A stretch of 10,978 nt of DNA from AM-0621 sp964573505 (GCA_964573505.1 CAZNMS010000289.1:1-10978); one strand, 5' to 3'; shown: positions 1-6,438, counted from the first letter of the stretch. Notes: a model not told the origin generated them from the sequence alone. Made by a program: numbers and translations.

Positions 1-77
1 CGCTCCGCGAACCAACGCATTCAAGCTTTGTTAAGACGACGCCTTTCAACATCAGACGTTGGTTCGCGGAGCGAACC
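1..77. repeat. Inverted-repeat element (GGTTCGC-GGA-GCGAACC type), left edge cut
   Basis: Bases 1-17 and 57-73 are perfect reverse complements, enclosing 39 bases. The right arm (61-77) is itself a hairpin with a 7-bp stem, GGTTCGC/GCGAACC, around a GGA loop. The left arm would be the same hairpin with a TCC loop, but its first bases lie outside the window. The interior segment around 24-42 (CTTTGTTAAGACGACGC) resembles the reverse complement of about 6594-6610, next to another repeat cluster. It sits just downstream of the sulfatase stop. There is no T-tract, so it is not a normal intrinsic terminator. It looks like a REP/MITE-type dispersed element. Confidence 0.6.
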
Positions 78-134
78 ACGACTATTTGCGACTTCCTCAG
101 ACACGCTTCTAGAAGCCCATGCTACGAGTGCGTG

Positions 135-1673
135 CTAAGGCAGTTTCGGACGCAGCGCCTGCCGATCGTTGTCGACGGGATAGACCGCGTTGTGCTTCTC
201 CAGTGCGGCAATGAGTTCGCCCATCATCCGCCGAAGTTCTTGCGGCTCCTTTGTCGCGAGATCCGCTTGCTCGAACGGATCGGCTTTCAGATGGAAGAGC
301 TGATAGTGCGAGCCGCCTGACTGCCGACTCGGGATGTAGTGATAGATCACTTTCCAATCGCCGCTGCGGTAACTGGTCCAGTAGTCGCTCCGATGCGGCC
401 CGTGCGGGTAGTGCATCAGAAACGACTGAGGTCGCGAGGCATCCGGCTTGCCCGTCAGCAGTGCGTCGAGTTTGTTGCCGTCGACCGAATGGCCGCTCGG
501 GATGTTCGTCGCACTGAGTCCGAGCAGTGTAGGAAAAATGTCAGGCACTGACGCCAACTGGTGCTGAATCGCTCCGGCTGCGATCGGCAGCTTCTTTTGC
601 TGAGCGTGCTCGGCATTCGGCTTTGCCCATGCAGCGATGAACGGCACTCGCATGCCGCCTTCGTAGTGCGATCCTTTGCGGCCTCGTAAGGGAGCGGCAC
701 ACGCGACTTCATGCTCATGTCCGAGCGGTGCGTCCGAGCCGTTATCGCCCAAGAAAATGACGAGCGTGTTCTCGGCGACTCCGAGTTTGTCGAGATGATC
801 AAGCACGTCTCCGAGCGACTTATCCATTCCCTCAATCAACGTCGCGAATGCTTGAGCCGGAGCCGGCTTGCCCGAGTCTTTGTAGTTCGGTGCAAAGCGC
901 GGATCAGAGTTGAACGGCGCATGCACGGCGTACTGAGCGAAGTAGAGGAAGAACGGTTTGTCGTCCTTGATCGCGTCGCTCATGTGCGATTTCGCTTCGA
1001 GCGTTAGCGCGTCTGTAAGAAAAGTGTCAGTCCCGTGATACTTCTCAAGACCGGGCACCGCAGCGCGCGACGTCTGCTTCTGATCCCCGCCGGCATTGCC
1101 ATAGTTCAGCTTCCCGTAATAGCTCGCCGGAGCACCGATCGACGCGCCGCCGACATTGATGTCGAAGCCGAGATTCGTCGGATCGGAACCCTCTGACTGA
1201 CGCGGGCCGAAGTGACCTTTGCCGACATGAATGGTGCGATAGCCGCTTGCTCGCAACAGCCCCGGCAACGTGACATCGCCCTTCTTGAGTCCCTGCCAAT
1301 TCCACTCAGGAGCACCGTTCTTCCCGGCATTGTTGTTGTCGGGATTGATCCAATTCGTTGTGCGATGCCGAGCGGCATTTTGCCCGGTCATGATCGCGAT
1401 GCGGGTCGGCGAGCAGACGCTCATCGCGTTGAAGTTGTTGAACCGAATGCCGATCCGCGCGAGCCGCTCCATATTGGGAGTGCGGTAGTAGTCATTGAGC
1501 GGATAACGCTTCGGCTTCCCCTCAGCATCCGTCAGAAACGGCAGCGAGGTATCCATCATCCCCATATCGTCGACGAGCATCACGACGACATTGGGAAGAG
1601 ACTTCGATCCCTCCGCCGCATTCGCAAACGGCGCGGCGAACAACAGAGACAGCAACAGCAACGCGGTCTTCAT
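135..1673 (-). CDS. Secreted sulfatase (formylglycine-dependent, arylsulfatase family)
   Basis: A 512-residue type I sulfatase that hydrolyses sulfate esters, probably in the periplasm or outside the cell. A signal peptide covers residues 1 to about 19 (hydrophobic core, cleavage near ANA/AEG). The metal-site Asp pair is D35-D36. The CSPTR signature at 87-91 gives C87 as the Cys to be oxidised to formylglycine, so it needs a separate sulfatase-modifying enzyme that is not in this window. The second signature, GYRTIHVGKGHFG, starts near residue 144 and supplies K152 and H154. H251 (VHAPF), D310-N311 (GDNG) and K333 (GRKG) complete the usual active site, so the enzyme looks intact. The C-terminal YQLFHLKADPFEQADLA stretch is typical of the family. 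The upstream sequence has no strong ribosome binding site, but the start coincides with the signal peptide. Planctomycetes carry many such genes. The substrate cannot be read from the sequence, and no carbohydrate-active neighbour helps. Confidence 0.93.
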   Translation of the reverse strand: MKTALLLLSLLFAAPFANAAEGSKSLPNVVVMLVDDMGMMDTSLPFLTDAEGKPKRYPLNDYYRTPNMERLARIGIRFNNFNAMSVCSPTRIAIMTGQNAARHRTTNWINPDNNNAGKNGAPEWNWQGLKKGDVTLPGLLRASGYRTIHVGKGHFGPRQSEGSDPTNLGFDINVGGASIGAPASYYGKLNYGNAGGDQKQTSRAAVPGLEKYHGTDTFLTDALTLEAKSHMSDAIKDDKPFFLYFAQYAVHAPFNSDPRFAPNYKDSGKPAPAQAFATLIEGMDKSLGDVLDHLDKLGVAENTLVIFLGDNGSDAPLGHEHEVACAAPLRGRKGSHYEGGMRVPFIAAWAKPNAEHAQQKKLPIAAGAIQHQLASVPDIFPTLLGLSATNIPSGHSVDGNKLDALLTGKPDASRPQSFLMHYPHGPHRSDYWTSYRSGDWKVIYHYIPSRQSGGSHYQLFHLKADPFEQADLATKEPQELRRMMGELIAALEKHNAVYPVDNDRQALRPKLP

Positions 1674-1731
1674 TCAACGGCTTTCAGTGTTGAGGCAACG
1701 GTCAAACAACTAACTCCACAGTGCAGTTTCC

Positions 1732-1792
1732 GTAGCCGAAATCGTCAGATTTCGGACGGCTGAAATGCCTGAAATCTCACGATTTCAGCTAC
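1732..1792. repeat. Double-hairpin repeat, GTAGCCGAAATC family, copy 1
   Basis: Two 24-base arms (1732-1755 and 1769-1792) face each other across 13 bases, and each arm is itself a hairpin: CCGAAATC/GATTTCGG in the left, CTGAAATC/GATTTCAG in the right. The two differences between the arm stems are a paired change (C-G to T-A), so pairing is kept. The element fills the spacer between motB and the sulfatase gene. The same family recurs at 5844-5908. It has no T-tract. It looks like a REP/BIME-type element; a role in transcript end protection is possible but unproven. Confidence 0.75.
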
Positions 1793-1885
1793 CAGTTGCG
1801 CTGTAGAACTAACTCCGCGCGAGCAACGGCGCACTCACTGAGTCAGCCAATGCTCGCCGTTCGAAGTTGTCGTTGACCGGTCGCC

Positions 1886-2644
1886 TCAGCGAAACCGTTC
1901 GCCGCGTTCGTCGTCATTGCCCACAAGCTGATTGACGTACTCGTTGAGCATGTAGATCTCGACGCGCGAGTTCTTCTGCTGCCGCTCGGCTTCCTTCTTC
2001 GAGGTGTAAGGTTCGTAACCCGCAGCTTGACTCAAACGGATGCGGCGCGGCTCGACGCCGGCGTCTTCGAGATACTTCAAGACCTGCTGACAGCGCTCGT
2101 AGCTCAGTGCCCATGAGTCTTTGTAAGGACTGTCTTCCGGCAAGCGACGACGCGACGTATGCCCGCGAATCTCGATCTTGTTCGGCTTGCCGAGCACCAA
2201 TGCGACGAACTGACGAAGCTGCTCTTTCGAGCCGGCATCGAGTTCGATGCTTGTCTCTTCGAAGACGATCATCGAGCCGACCGCAGACTTCTGTCCGTCG
2301 TGCAACTGAATGACATGCGGCTTCTTGCCGAGCTGTGATTTGTCATCAGGCGAAGGCGGCAATTGAGCGCCCGGAAGTCCGGCCTTCGGTCCCGTTGATA
2401 GCTTCTCGTTCTTGTTCTTCGACTTCTTCGGTGACGAGCCATAGCCCTCATACGGCAAGTCGGTGTTGCCCGAACTCGAGTCCGAGCCGTCCTCTGCGAG
2501 ATGGAACGGGTCTTTGAAGTGCTGAGCAACGTGCTTCTTCACTTCTTGGCTTTGACCGACAATCCACATCACGAGGAAGAAGGCCATCATGGCGGTCACG
2601 AAGTCCGCATAGGCCACTTTCCAAGCGCCGCCTCCGCCGCCCAT
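1886..2644 (-). CDS. motB: Flagellar motor stator protein MotB
   Basis: A 252-residue stator subunit that pairs with MotA, carries protons or sodium ions across the inner membrane, and anchors the stator to peptidoglycan. The N-terminus runs straight into the hallmark WKVAYADFVTAMMAFFLVMW (residues 8-27). D14 is the ion-binding aspartate equivalent to E. coli MotB Asp32. One membrane helix spans about 13-30. A low-complexity Ser/Lys/Pro linker (about 50-110) follows, then an OmpA-like peptidoglycan-binding domain (about 120-232) with IEIRGHT, LSYERCQQVLKYL and NSRVEI. The cytoplasmic tail before the helix is much shorter than in E. coli and contains five glycines. The usual GHTD reads GHTS (S164). 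The start is supported by AAAGGA nine bases upstream of the ATG. It lies 176 bases downstream of motA on the same strand, with a repeat array between. Confidence 0.93.
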   Translation of the reverse strand: MGGGGGAWKVAYADFVTAMMAFFLVMWIVGQSQEVKKHVAQHFKDPFHLAEDGSDSSSGNTDLPYEGYGSSPKKSKNKNEKLSTGPKAGLPGAQLPPSPDDKSQLGKKPHVIQLHDGQKSAVGSMIVFEETSIELDAGSKEQLRQFVALVLGKPNKIEIRGHTSRRRLPEDSPYKDSWALSYERCQQVLKYLEDAGVEPRRIRLSQAAGYEPYTSKKEAERQQKNSRVEIYMLNEYVNQLVGNDDERGERFR

Positions 2645-2712
2645 GACTGAAGTCCTTTCACAATTGCTTGACCCGCTATTTGTTGCTGGAAGGCACGCTG
2701 CCTTGTGGAGTC

Positions 2713-2791
2713 AGGGGACGGATTGGACTGAGGCGACGAATAGGACGAACTCCTCAAACCCTATTCGTCCCATAAATCCTCTCCGTCCTAT
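2713..2791. repeat. 9-nt periodic repeat array in inverted arms (ATAGGACNN), motA-motB spacer
   Basis: Four consecutive 9-base units on the plus strand (2713-2748) have the pattern ATAGGACNN with substitutions. After seven bases, four units of the reverse complement follow (2756-2791). The inner units form a perfect 10-bp stem, 2735-2744 with 2760-2769, and the outer GGACGGA (2716-2722) can pair with TCCGTCC (2782-2788). An array of the same period, consensus and head-to-head arrangement occurs at 10065-10180. The array lies inside the presumed motA-motB transcript, so it would be transcribed as a long imperfect hairpin. No open reading frame of interest is present. Confidence 0.75.
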
Positions 2792-2820
2792 CGCTCTCGT
2801 TGAGTGGCCCCGCTGACCCC

Positions 2821-3681
2821 TTAAGCCGACTCCGCCTTCTTCAATAACTCTTCGACATACTCGCGCGTCGGACGTATGCCCGAACCCAACTTGCGCCGCG
2901 CCATCTCGATCGCCACTTTCGGCGAGAGATCATTCGCAAAGCCCGAGATCATCGTTGCGACGGTGCGGAAGAAGGCCATTTCTTCGTGACCGTTGAACTC
3001 CATCTTCACCGCCATCGGCGCGAGAAAACCGTAGGACGCCAGAATCCCGAGGAACGTTCCGACGAGCGCCGCACCGACCATGTGACCAATTTCTTCAACC
3101 GGTCCGTCGATGTGACCCATCGTGATCACGATGCCGAGCACTGCGGCCACAATCCCGAACCCCGGCAATCCGTCAGCCGCTTTACTCACCGTTGAGATCG
3201 GGCCGTGATGCTCGTCCTCCATGATATGTATTTCTTCCTCCAACATCGCGCCGATGCGATCGGGAGTCACCGAACCGTCAATCAGCGGGCCAATCGCTCC
3301 GCAGATGAAGTCGAGCGCATGATGGTTGTGATGAATCAGCGGGAACTTGCTGAAGATCGGCGAGGCATGCGGATCAGAGACGTGCGACTCGAGCACAAGC
3401 ACGCCTTCCTGCCGCGCCATGCGGAAGAGCAGATACATGACCTGAAACAGTTGCTCGTAGCACGCTTTAGAAAACGGCGCTGACTTAAACGTGCCGAGCA
3501 AACCCGTGACGGTGTCTTTCAGCACTTTGCCCGGCGACATGATGATCGCCGCACCGAGCATCGCTCCGCCGATCGTCACAACTTCGGAGGGGTGCCAAAG
3601 ATTAAGCACGTTGCCCCCGGCCCATGTGAAGCCGCCGACAACCGAGCCAATCACAACGATGAACCCAACGATGACAATCAT
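2821..3681 (-). CDS. motA: Flagellar motor stator protein MotA
   Basis: A 286-residue inner-membrane protein that with MotB forms the ion channel and torque generator of the flagellar motor. Hydrophobic helices lie at about 2-20 and 33-50, with a second pair at about 172-190 and 200-222, and a large cytoplasmic loop between the pairs. Residues known to be critical in E. coli MotA are present at identical numbers: R90 and E98 in the rotor-contact loop (MARQEGVLVLE), P173 in LPGFG, and P222 in LAPMA. The MIVIVGFIVVIGSVVGG start aligns with the usual MotA N-terminus, which fixes the ATG although the ribosome binding site (a GGGA-containing stretch) is weak. It precedes motB on the same strand. 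No other flagellar gene is visible in the window. The stop codon (TAA) is immediately followed by the repeat-containing spacer. Confidence 0.94.
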   Translation of the reverse strand: MIVIVGFIVVIGSVVGGFTWAGGNVLNLWHPSEVVTIGGAMLGAAIIMSPGKVLKDTVTGLLGTFKSAPFSKACYEQLFQVMYLLFRMARQEGVLVLESHVSDPHASPIFSKFPLIHHNHHALDFICGAIGPLIDGSVTPDRIGAMLEEEIHIMEDEHHGPISTVSKAADGLPGFGIVAAVLGIVITMGHIDGPVEEIGHMVGAALVGTFLGILASYGFLAPMAVKMEFNGHEEMAFFRTVATMISGFANDLSPKVAIEMARRKLGSGIRPTREYVEELLKKAESA

Positions 3682-4014
3682 GATGCAGTGGTCCCGAAGA
3701 TGGGCCGAGGTCCGAGCGATCGAATGGCATGATCCTCGCGCAGCTTCCCCGGCATCGCTTCAGGAGATCGGACTCAACGCGAATCACGGATGAGGTCCGG
3801 CTTCATCGAGCAGTGCATCACCTCCGGCAGACGAATCGACTGAGACGCTCGCTCCGGTTGTGCCAATCAATCGTTCGCCGCGCAAGAGCTTCGCTCTCCT
3901 CTTACCCCGCGTCAGTGAAGAGCGTCCCCCTGCGATACGATGGAGTCACAAAAGCTACATGCTCAACGCCGACTCCCACTCGCAACTGCATCAGGCAATC
4001 GTTCGGCTGCCGAA
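3682..4014. other. Intergenic spacer, lipoprotein to motA
   Basis: This 333-base stretch should hold the motA promoter and the lipoprotein terminator. I see no protein-coding potential with a believable start and no paired-arm repeat of the kinds found in most of the other long spacers. A TGGCAC on the minus strand (3860-3865) has GC at the right distance for a sigma-54 -12 element, but the rest of that box does not match, so I do not call a promoter. No clear intrinsic terminator is visible after the lipoprotein stop. Confidence 0.5.
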
Positions 4015-4359
4015 CTACTTCAGCGGGCCTAGCCCCTCAGTGGCGCGGTCGATCTTGTCGATCTTCCGATCCAATTGATTGTTATGTCGCTGAAGGTTGC
4101 CGACGTCATTGCGCAGCGAGTCGAGATTGTTCTCGATCGAGTGGACTCGGCTGTCGATGCCGCCCGGCGAGGTGATCACGGACGAGCCTGAGTCCGATGA
4201 GATGATGACTTCGCTCGTGCCGCACGGTTGCGACGACATGTAATACGAATTGCAAGGCCCGCACGGATTCGGCGGACACATCGCCGCGCGGCGATAGTGC
4301 GGCGCGCAGCCGACAAGCAGCATGCTCCCCAACAGGAGCACCACAAATTGACGTTTCAT
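4015..4359 (-). CDS. Small coiled-coil lipoprotein with C-terminal lysine
   Basis: A 114-residue predicted lipoprotein with no family I can name. Residues 1-17 are a lipoprotein signal peptide (MKRQ then a hydrophobic run) ending in the lipobox LVGC, so C18 would be lipidated. Residues 19-65 are a Cys/Pro/Tyr/Ser-rich linker with cysteines at 28, 33, 36 and 46. Residues 68-110 show an unbroken heptad: positions 68, 72, 75, 79, 82, 86, 89, 93, 96, 100, 103, 107, 110 are I, V, I, L, L, V, L, N, L, I, I, T, L. The chain ends GLGPLK. The layout recalls Braun lipoprotein: lipid anchor, coiled coil, terminal Lys. The ATG is chosen because of the purine-rich AAGGGGAGGG region just upstream and because the signal peptide starts there; the frame stays open upstream to 4536, but that extension has no membrane or signal features. 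It lies upstream of motA on the same strand. Confidence 0.75.
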   Translation of the reverse strand: MKRQFVVLLLGSMLLVGCAPHYRRAAMCPPNPCGPCNSYYMSSQPCGTSEVIISSDSGSSVITSPGGIDSRVHSIENNLDSLRNDVGNLQRHNNQLDRKIDKIDRATEGLGPLK

Positions 4360-5041
4360 CCTGAATTCCCTCCCCTTCCTTGTCTCCCCAGCCCGAAGGC
4401 CGGCGGAAAGGTGGCGGCGTCCCAAAATCGGGTCAATGCGGACTTCGGGAATCTGTAGAGGATGGGCGCGGGACAGAGTTTGCGATCCGTAGCCTGCGGA
4501 CAAACTCGCGACGCATCGGTGTGTCGTCGCGAGCAAGAGGGATCTGCCAGCGGTCGTTCAGGGCTCGATCAAAGTTCGTTTGCGAGTGCGAGCCCGGCAG
4601 TAGTTTCTTCCTTCGTAGCTTCAGCGAGCTGTGCGCGCATCGTTGTACGACGGACTTGCAGTCCGTCGCCGCCGCAGATCGACGGACTACAAGTCCGTCG
4701 TACATTCTCTGGGGTGCCGGCGCAGCCTGCTTTAGGAAGCTCGCTTGTCAGATCCAACTTCCTGACATGATTCGCAACTCCGTTCTGCATCCGCTGAAGC
4801 CCTCAGTAAATCGTTCGTGCTGCAGCGTGCCCCCGGTTGCGCAGTATGGGATGAGACGGCCAAAGCCTTAGTTCACGCCGTGCGAGGCTGTTCCCAATGT
4901 CCGAAGGACGTGGGGGGGCATGAAAACGAGACTGCGAAATCTCTCATGACGGCGAATTCAACGCGTGAATGTGAACGTTGTCCCGCTGCGGCTCGGGATG
5001 GAATCCCAAGCTACTTCTCGGGGAGAGCTCAACGTCATCTA
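4360..5041. other. Gene-free spacer between DUF4956 gene and lipoprotein gene
   Basis: This 682-base stretch carries open frames on both strands, but none has a ribosome binding site, domain or plausible composition; several run through the palindromic repeat at 4645-4703. Apart from that repeat and the lipoprotein ribosome binding site at its left end, I see nothing definite. An unannotated small RNA or a decayed gene cannot be excluded. Confidence 0.5.
4645..4703. repeat. Double-hairpin repeat, GACGGACT family, complete copy
   Basis: Two 24-base arms (4645-4668 and 4680-4703) are reverse complements with one mismatch, and enclose 11 bases. Each arm is itself a hairpin: GACGGACT and AGTCCGTC pair around a three-base loop, TGC in one arm and ACA in the other. 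The outer ends read GTAC. The left arm is repeated exactly at 10950-10973. It lies alone in the long spacer, with no transposase nearby, which fits a REP/BIME-like or non-autonomous mobile element. Confidence 0.75.
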
Positions 5042-5722
5042 TCAGCCTCTCGAAAACTTCACTTCTTGCACTCCGACGAGTGTGTTGAGTTCAGCGACCA
5101 TCGCGATGCGGTCGGCAGCGGCTTTCACTCGCACGAGGTAAGTCAGATCGAGTGCTGAGCCTTGCTTTGCGGTCTCGGCGGATTTGAGGTCTTGCGAGTC
5201 GAGATACTTCACGAGCACATCTGAAAGCAGCGCATCGGGATGACGTCCGGCACCGACTCCGACGCGCACGACGAGCGTCTCAAAGGCCGCGCGTAGACCA
5301 TTGGTCAACGGCCCGCGACGAAAGGCAAACGCAGCTCCGGCAACAAAGGGCAGACTCAGCAACGGAACGAGCATCAGTCCAGCACCGACAGCGAGCCCGA
5401 CGGCAACCGCATAAATGACGAACGCCGTATCGCGCGTGTCTTCGACGACCGTTCGAAAGCGAACGATGGCCAGTGCGCCGACAAGACTAAAAGCTCGCGC
5501 GACACTGTTGCCGATCGCCATCGTGACCATTGCGATGATGATCGAGAGTAGCACGAGCGTCGGAGTCAGACTGGCGGACTCGCCACGTTCGGATCGCTGC
5601 GTGAAACGGTAAATCAGTGCCGCGAGGCAGCCGAACCATGTCGCTGCGGCCAGACGCACGAGTAAGGCAAGAGGGCTCAATTCAAAGTCCGAAGACACCG
5701 CATCGTTCAACCAAACTGGCAT
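5042..5722 (-). CDS. DUF4956 family membrane protein
   Basis: A 226-residue inner-membrane protein. The core SLVGALAIVRFRTVVEDTRDTAFVIYAVAVGLA (from about residue 79, read in two parts: SLVGALAIVRFRT and DTRDTAFVIYAVAVGLA) is the hallmark of DUF4956. Hydrophobic segments lie near 18-38, 53-73, 77-88 and 99-135, followed by a soluble C-terminal domain (about 145-226) that ends EVKFSRG. The molecular function is unknown; in other bacteria the family often sits beside VTC-type polyphosphate polymerase or CotH-like genes, neither of which is here. The start is the ATG at 5722, with AGGA about nine bases upstream. The frame is open a further 58 codons to 5896, but that part runs through intergenic repeats (it encodes RPRAAILR from a GGCCG palindrome) and is not protein-like, so a longer annotation would be wrong. 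It is isolated from neighbours by long spacers on both sides. Confidence 0.85.
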   Translation of the reverse strand: MPVWLNDAVSSDFELSPLALLVRLAAATWFGCLAALIYRFTQRSERGESASLTPTLVLLSIIIAMVTMAIGNSVARAFSLVGALAIVRFRTVVEDTRDTAFVIYAVAVGLAVGAGLMLVPLLSLPFVAGAAFAFRRGPLTNGLRAAFETLVVRVGVGAGRHPDALLSDVLVKYLDSQDLKSAETAKQGSALDLTYLVRVKAAADRIAMVAELNTLVGVQEVKFSRG

Positions 5723-5786
5723 GCAAGATTTCCTACAGCGGCACTGCCGCAAGTGATGTTTGCCGAGTCGCGTCAGAGATATCGCG

Positions 5787-5811
5787 CGTAGGATGGCCGC
5801 CCTCGGCCGTC
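5787..5811. repeat. GGCCG palindrome repeat, copy 1
   Basis: The plus strand reads GTAGGATGGCCG, CCCT, CGGCCGTCC: an imperfect hairpin with TGGCCG/CGGCCG-type arms. Reading the same strand at 6007-6031 gives the reverse complement of a close variant. Both copies encode the peptide RPRAAILR in one spurious frame, a useful marker of this repeat in mis-annotated proteins. Confidence 0.55.
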
Positions 5812-5843
5812 CTTCGCCAAACGCGGTGTTACCGCAATCGACC

Positions 5844-5908
5844 GTAGCCGAAATCGTGAGATTTCGGAGTCGCAGTGACTGCGTCCGAAGTCTCACGACT
5901 TCGGCTAC
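5844..5908. repeat. Double-hairpin repeat, GTAGCCGAAATC family, copy 2
   Basis: Two 24-base arms (5844-5867 and 5885-5908) face each other across 17 bases that also contain an inverted pair, CGCAGT/ACTGCG. Each arm folds on itself: CCGAAATC/GATTTCGG and CCGAAGTC/GACTTCGG. The arms differ at two positions, which are the two halves of one base pair (A-T versus G-C). The left arm matches copy 1 at 1732-1755 at all but one loop base. Confidence 0.75.
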
Positions 5909-6006
5909 TCAAAGGTGTTTGTGCGACTCGCCTATGTTGTTCGGTCGCTTCGCGTCCGAAATTCGCTCCCCGAGTTCCGAGAATCGAAGCTGCACCCGCG
6001 AAACGC

Positions 6007-6031
6007 AGACGGCCGAGAGCGGCCATCTTAC
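6007..6031. repeat. GGCCG palindrome repeat, copy 2 (inverted relative to copy 1)
   Basis: The plus strand reads AGACGGCCG, AGAG, CGGCCATCTTAC. Its reverse complement matches the 5787-5811 copy (GTA-AGATGGCCG versus GTA-GGATGGCCG). The substitutions lie in the loop and outer stem. Confidence 0.5.
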
Positions 6032-6304
6032 GACGAGATGCATTGCTCGTTTTCGAGAGACGAAGTCGAAGACAAATAGGCTGACGCGATCCGCCAATAG
6101 CAGCAAGGCGGCTTGATTCGATGACGCATCGATCACAGTTCGCTTGCGAGCGCCGGAGCAGCAGCAGGAAGCGAGCTGGTCGCGCCGCCGTTCACGACGC
6201 GATTCGCAAAGTCCGTCCTGCACCGATTTTGACCGACTGCACGATGATGCGGAGCACTCACGAAATCTCGCGAGATTGTTGCACGAGGCGCGAACAGGAA
6301 ACTC

Positions 6305-6333
6305 TTGCTGGTCGTCAGAGCGTTCCTTAGAGT
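6305..6333 (+). promoter_or_regulatory. Possible sigma-70-type promoter for tRNA-Ser
   Basis: TTGCTG (6305-6310) and TAGAGT (6328-6333) are separated by 17 bases and lie about 19 bases before the tRNA 5' end. The match to TTGACA/TATAAT is partial (3 and 4 of 6), so this is a suggestion from position and spacing only. Confidence 0.3.
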
Positions 6334-6351
6334 CCCGCCCGCATTGCTCCC

Positions 6352-6438
6352 GGAGAGGTGACAGAGCGGCTGATTGTGCCGGTCTCGAAAACCGGAGTAC
6401 CGGAAACGGTACCGAGGGTTCAAATCCCTCCCTCTCCG
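6352..6438 (+). tRNA. tRNA-Ser(CGA)
   Basis: An 87-base class II tRNA. The acceptor stem pairs GGAGAGG (6352-6358) with CCTCTCC (6431-6437), followed by discriminator G6438 as expected for serine. The anticodon stem CCGGT/ACCGG encloses the loop CTCGAAA with anticodon CGA at 6386-6388, reading UCG codons. The long variable arm GTACCG-GAAA-CGGTAC is diagnostic of the Ser/Leu/Tyr class. The T arm is GAGGG-TTCAAAT-CCCTC (6414-6430). The 3' CCA is not encoded (the DNA continues CCT), so it must be added by a CCA-adding enzyme. It is the only plus-strand gene in the window and is followed closely by its own terminator. Confidence 0.97.

Larger units (their letters stand above)
5723..6351. other. 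Repeat-rich spacer upstream of DUF4956 gene and tRNA-Ser
   Basis: This 629-base stretch separates two divergently oriented genes and should contain both promoters. It holds a GGCCG palindrome in two opposed copies (5787-5811, 6007-6031), a GTAGCCGAAATC double hairpin (5844-5908), and a perfect 14-bp palindrome AATCTCGCGAGATT (6264-6277). No believable coding region is seen; the long minus-strand frame 5909-6574 is an artefact that runs antisense to the tRNA. Confidence 0.6.

Noticed and set aside
1212..1763. Plus-strand open frame of 183 codons
   Set aside because: It is a shadow of the sulfatase gene and ends inside the GTAGCCGAAATC repeat.
1732..1792. Intrinsic terminator after motB
   Set aside because: The hairpins are strong, but no T-tract follows on the minus strand, and the same element occurs upstream of the DUF4956 gene, where a terminator would make no sense.
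2713..2791. CRISPR array
   Set aside because: The periodic units are 9 bases with no spacers, and the second half is in reverse orientation; no cas gene is present.
3851..3865. Possible sigma-54 promoter upstream of motA (minus strand TGGCAC-N5-GAGC)
   Set aside because: The -24 half is good and the -12 GC is at the right distance, but the TT before it is missing and the site is about 170 bases from the start codon; a single partial match is not enough.
6264..6277. Perfect 14-bp palindrome AATCTCGCGAGATT as an operator
   Set aside because: It occurs once, lies about 75 bases before the tRNA, and no regulator gene is nearby; it may be a remnant of a repeat arm.
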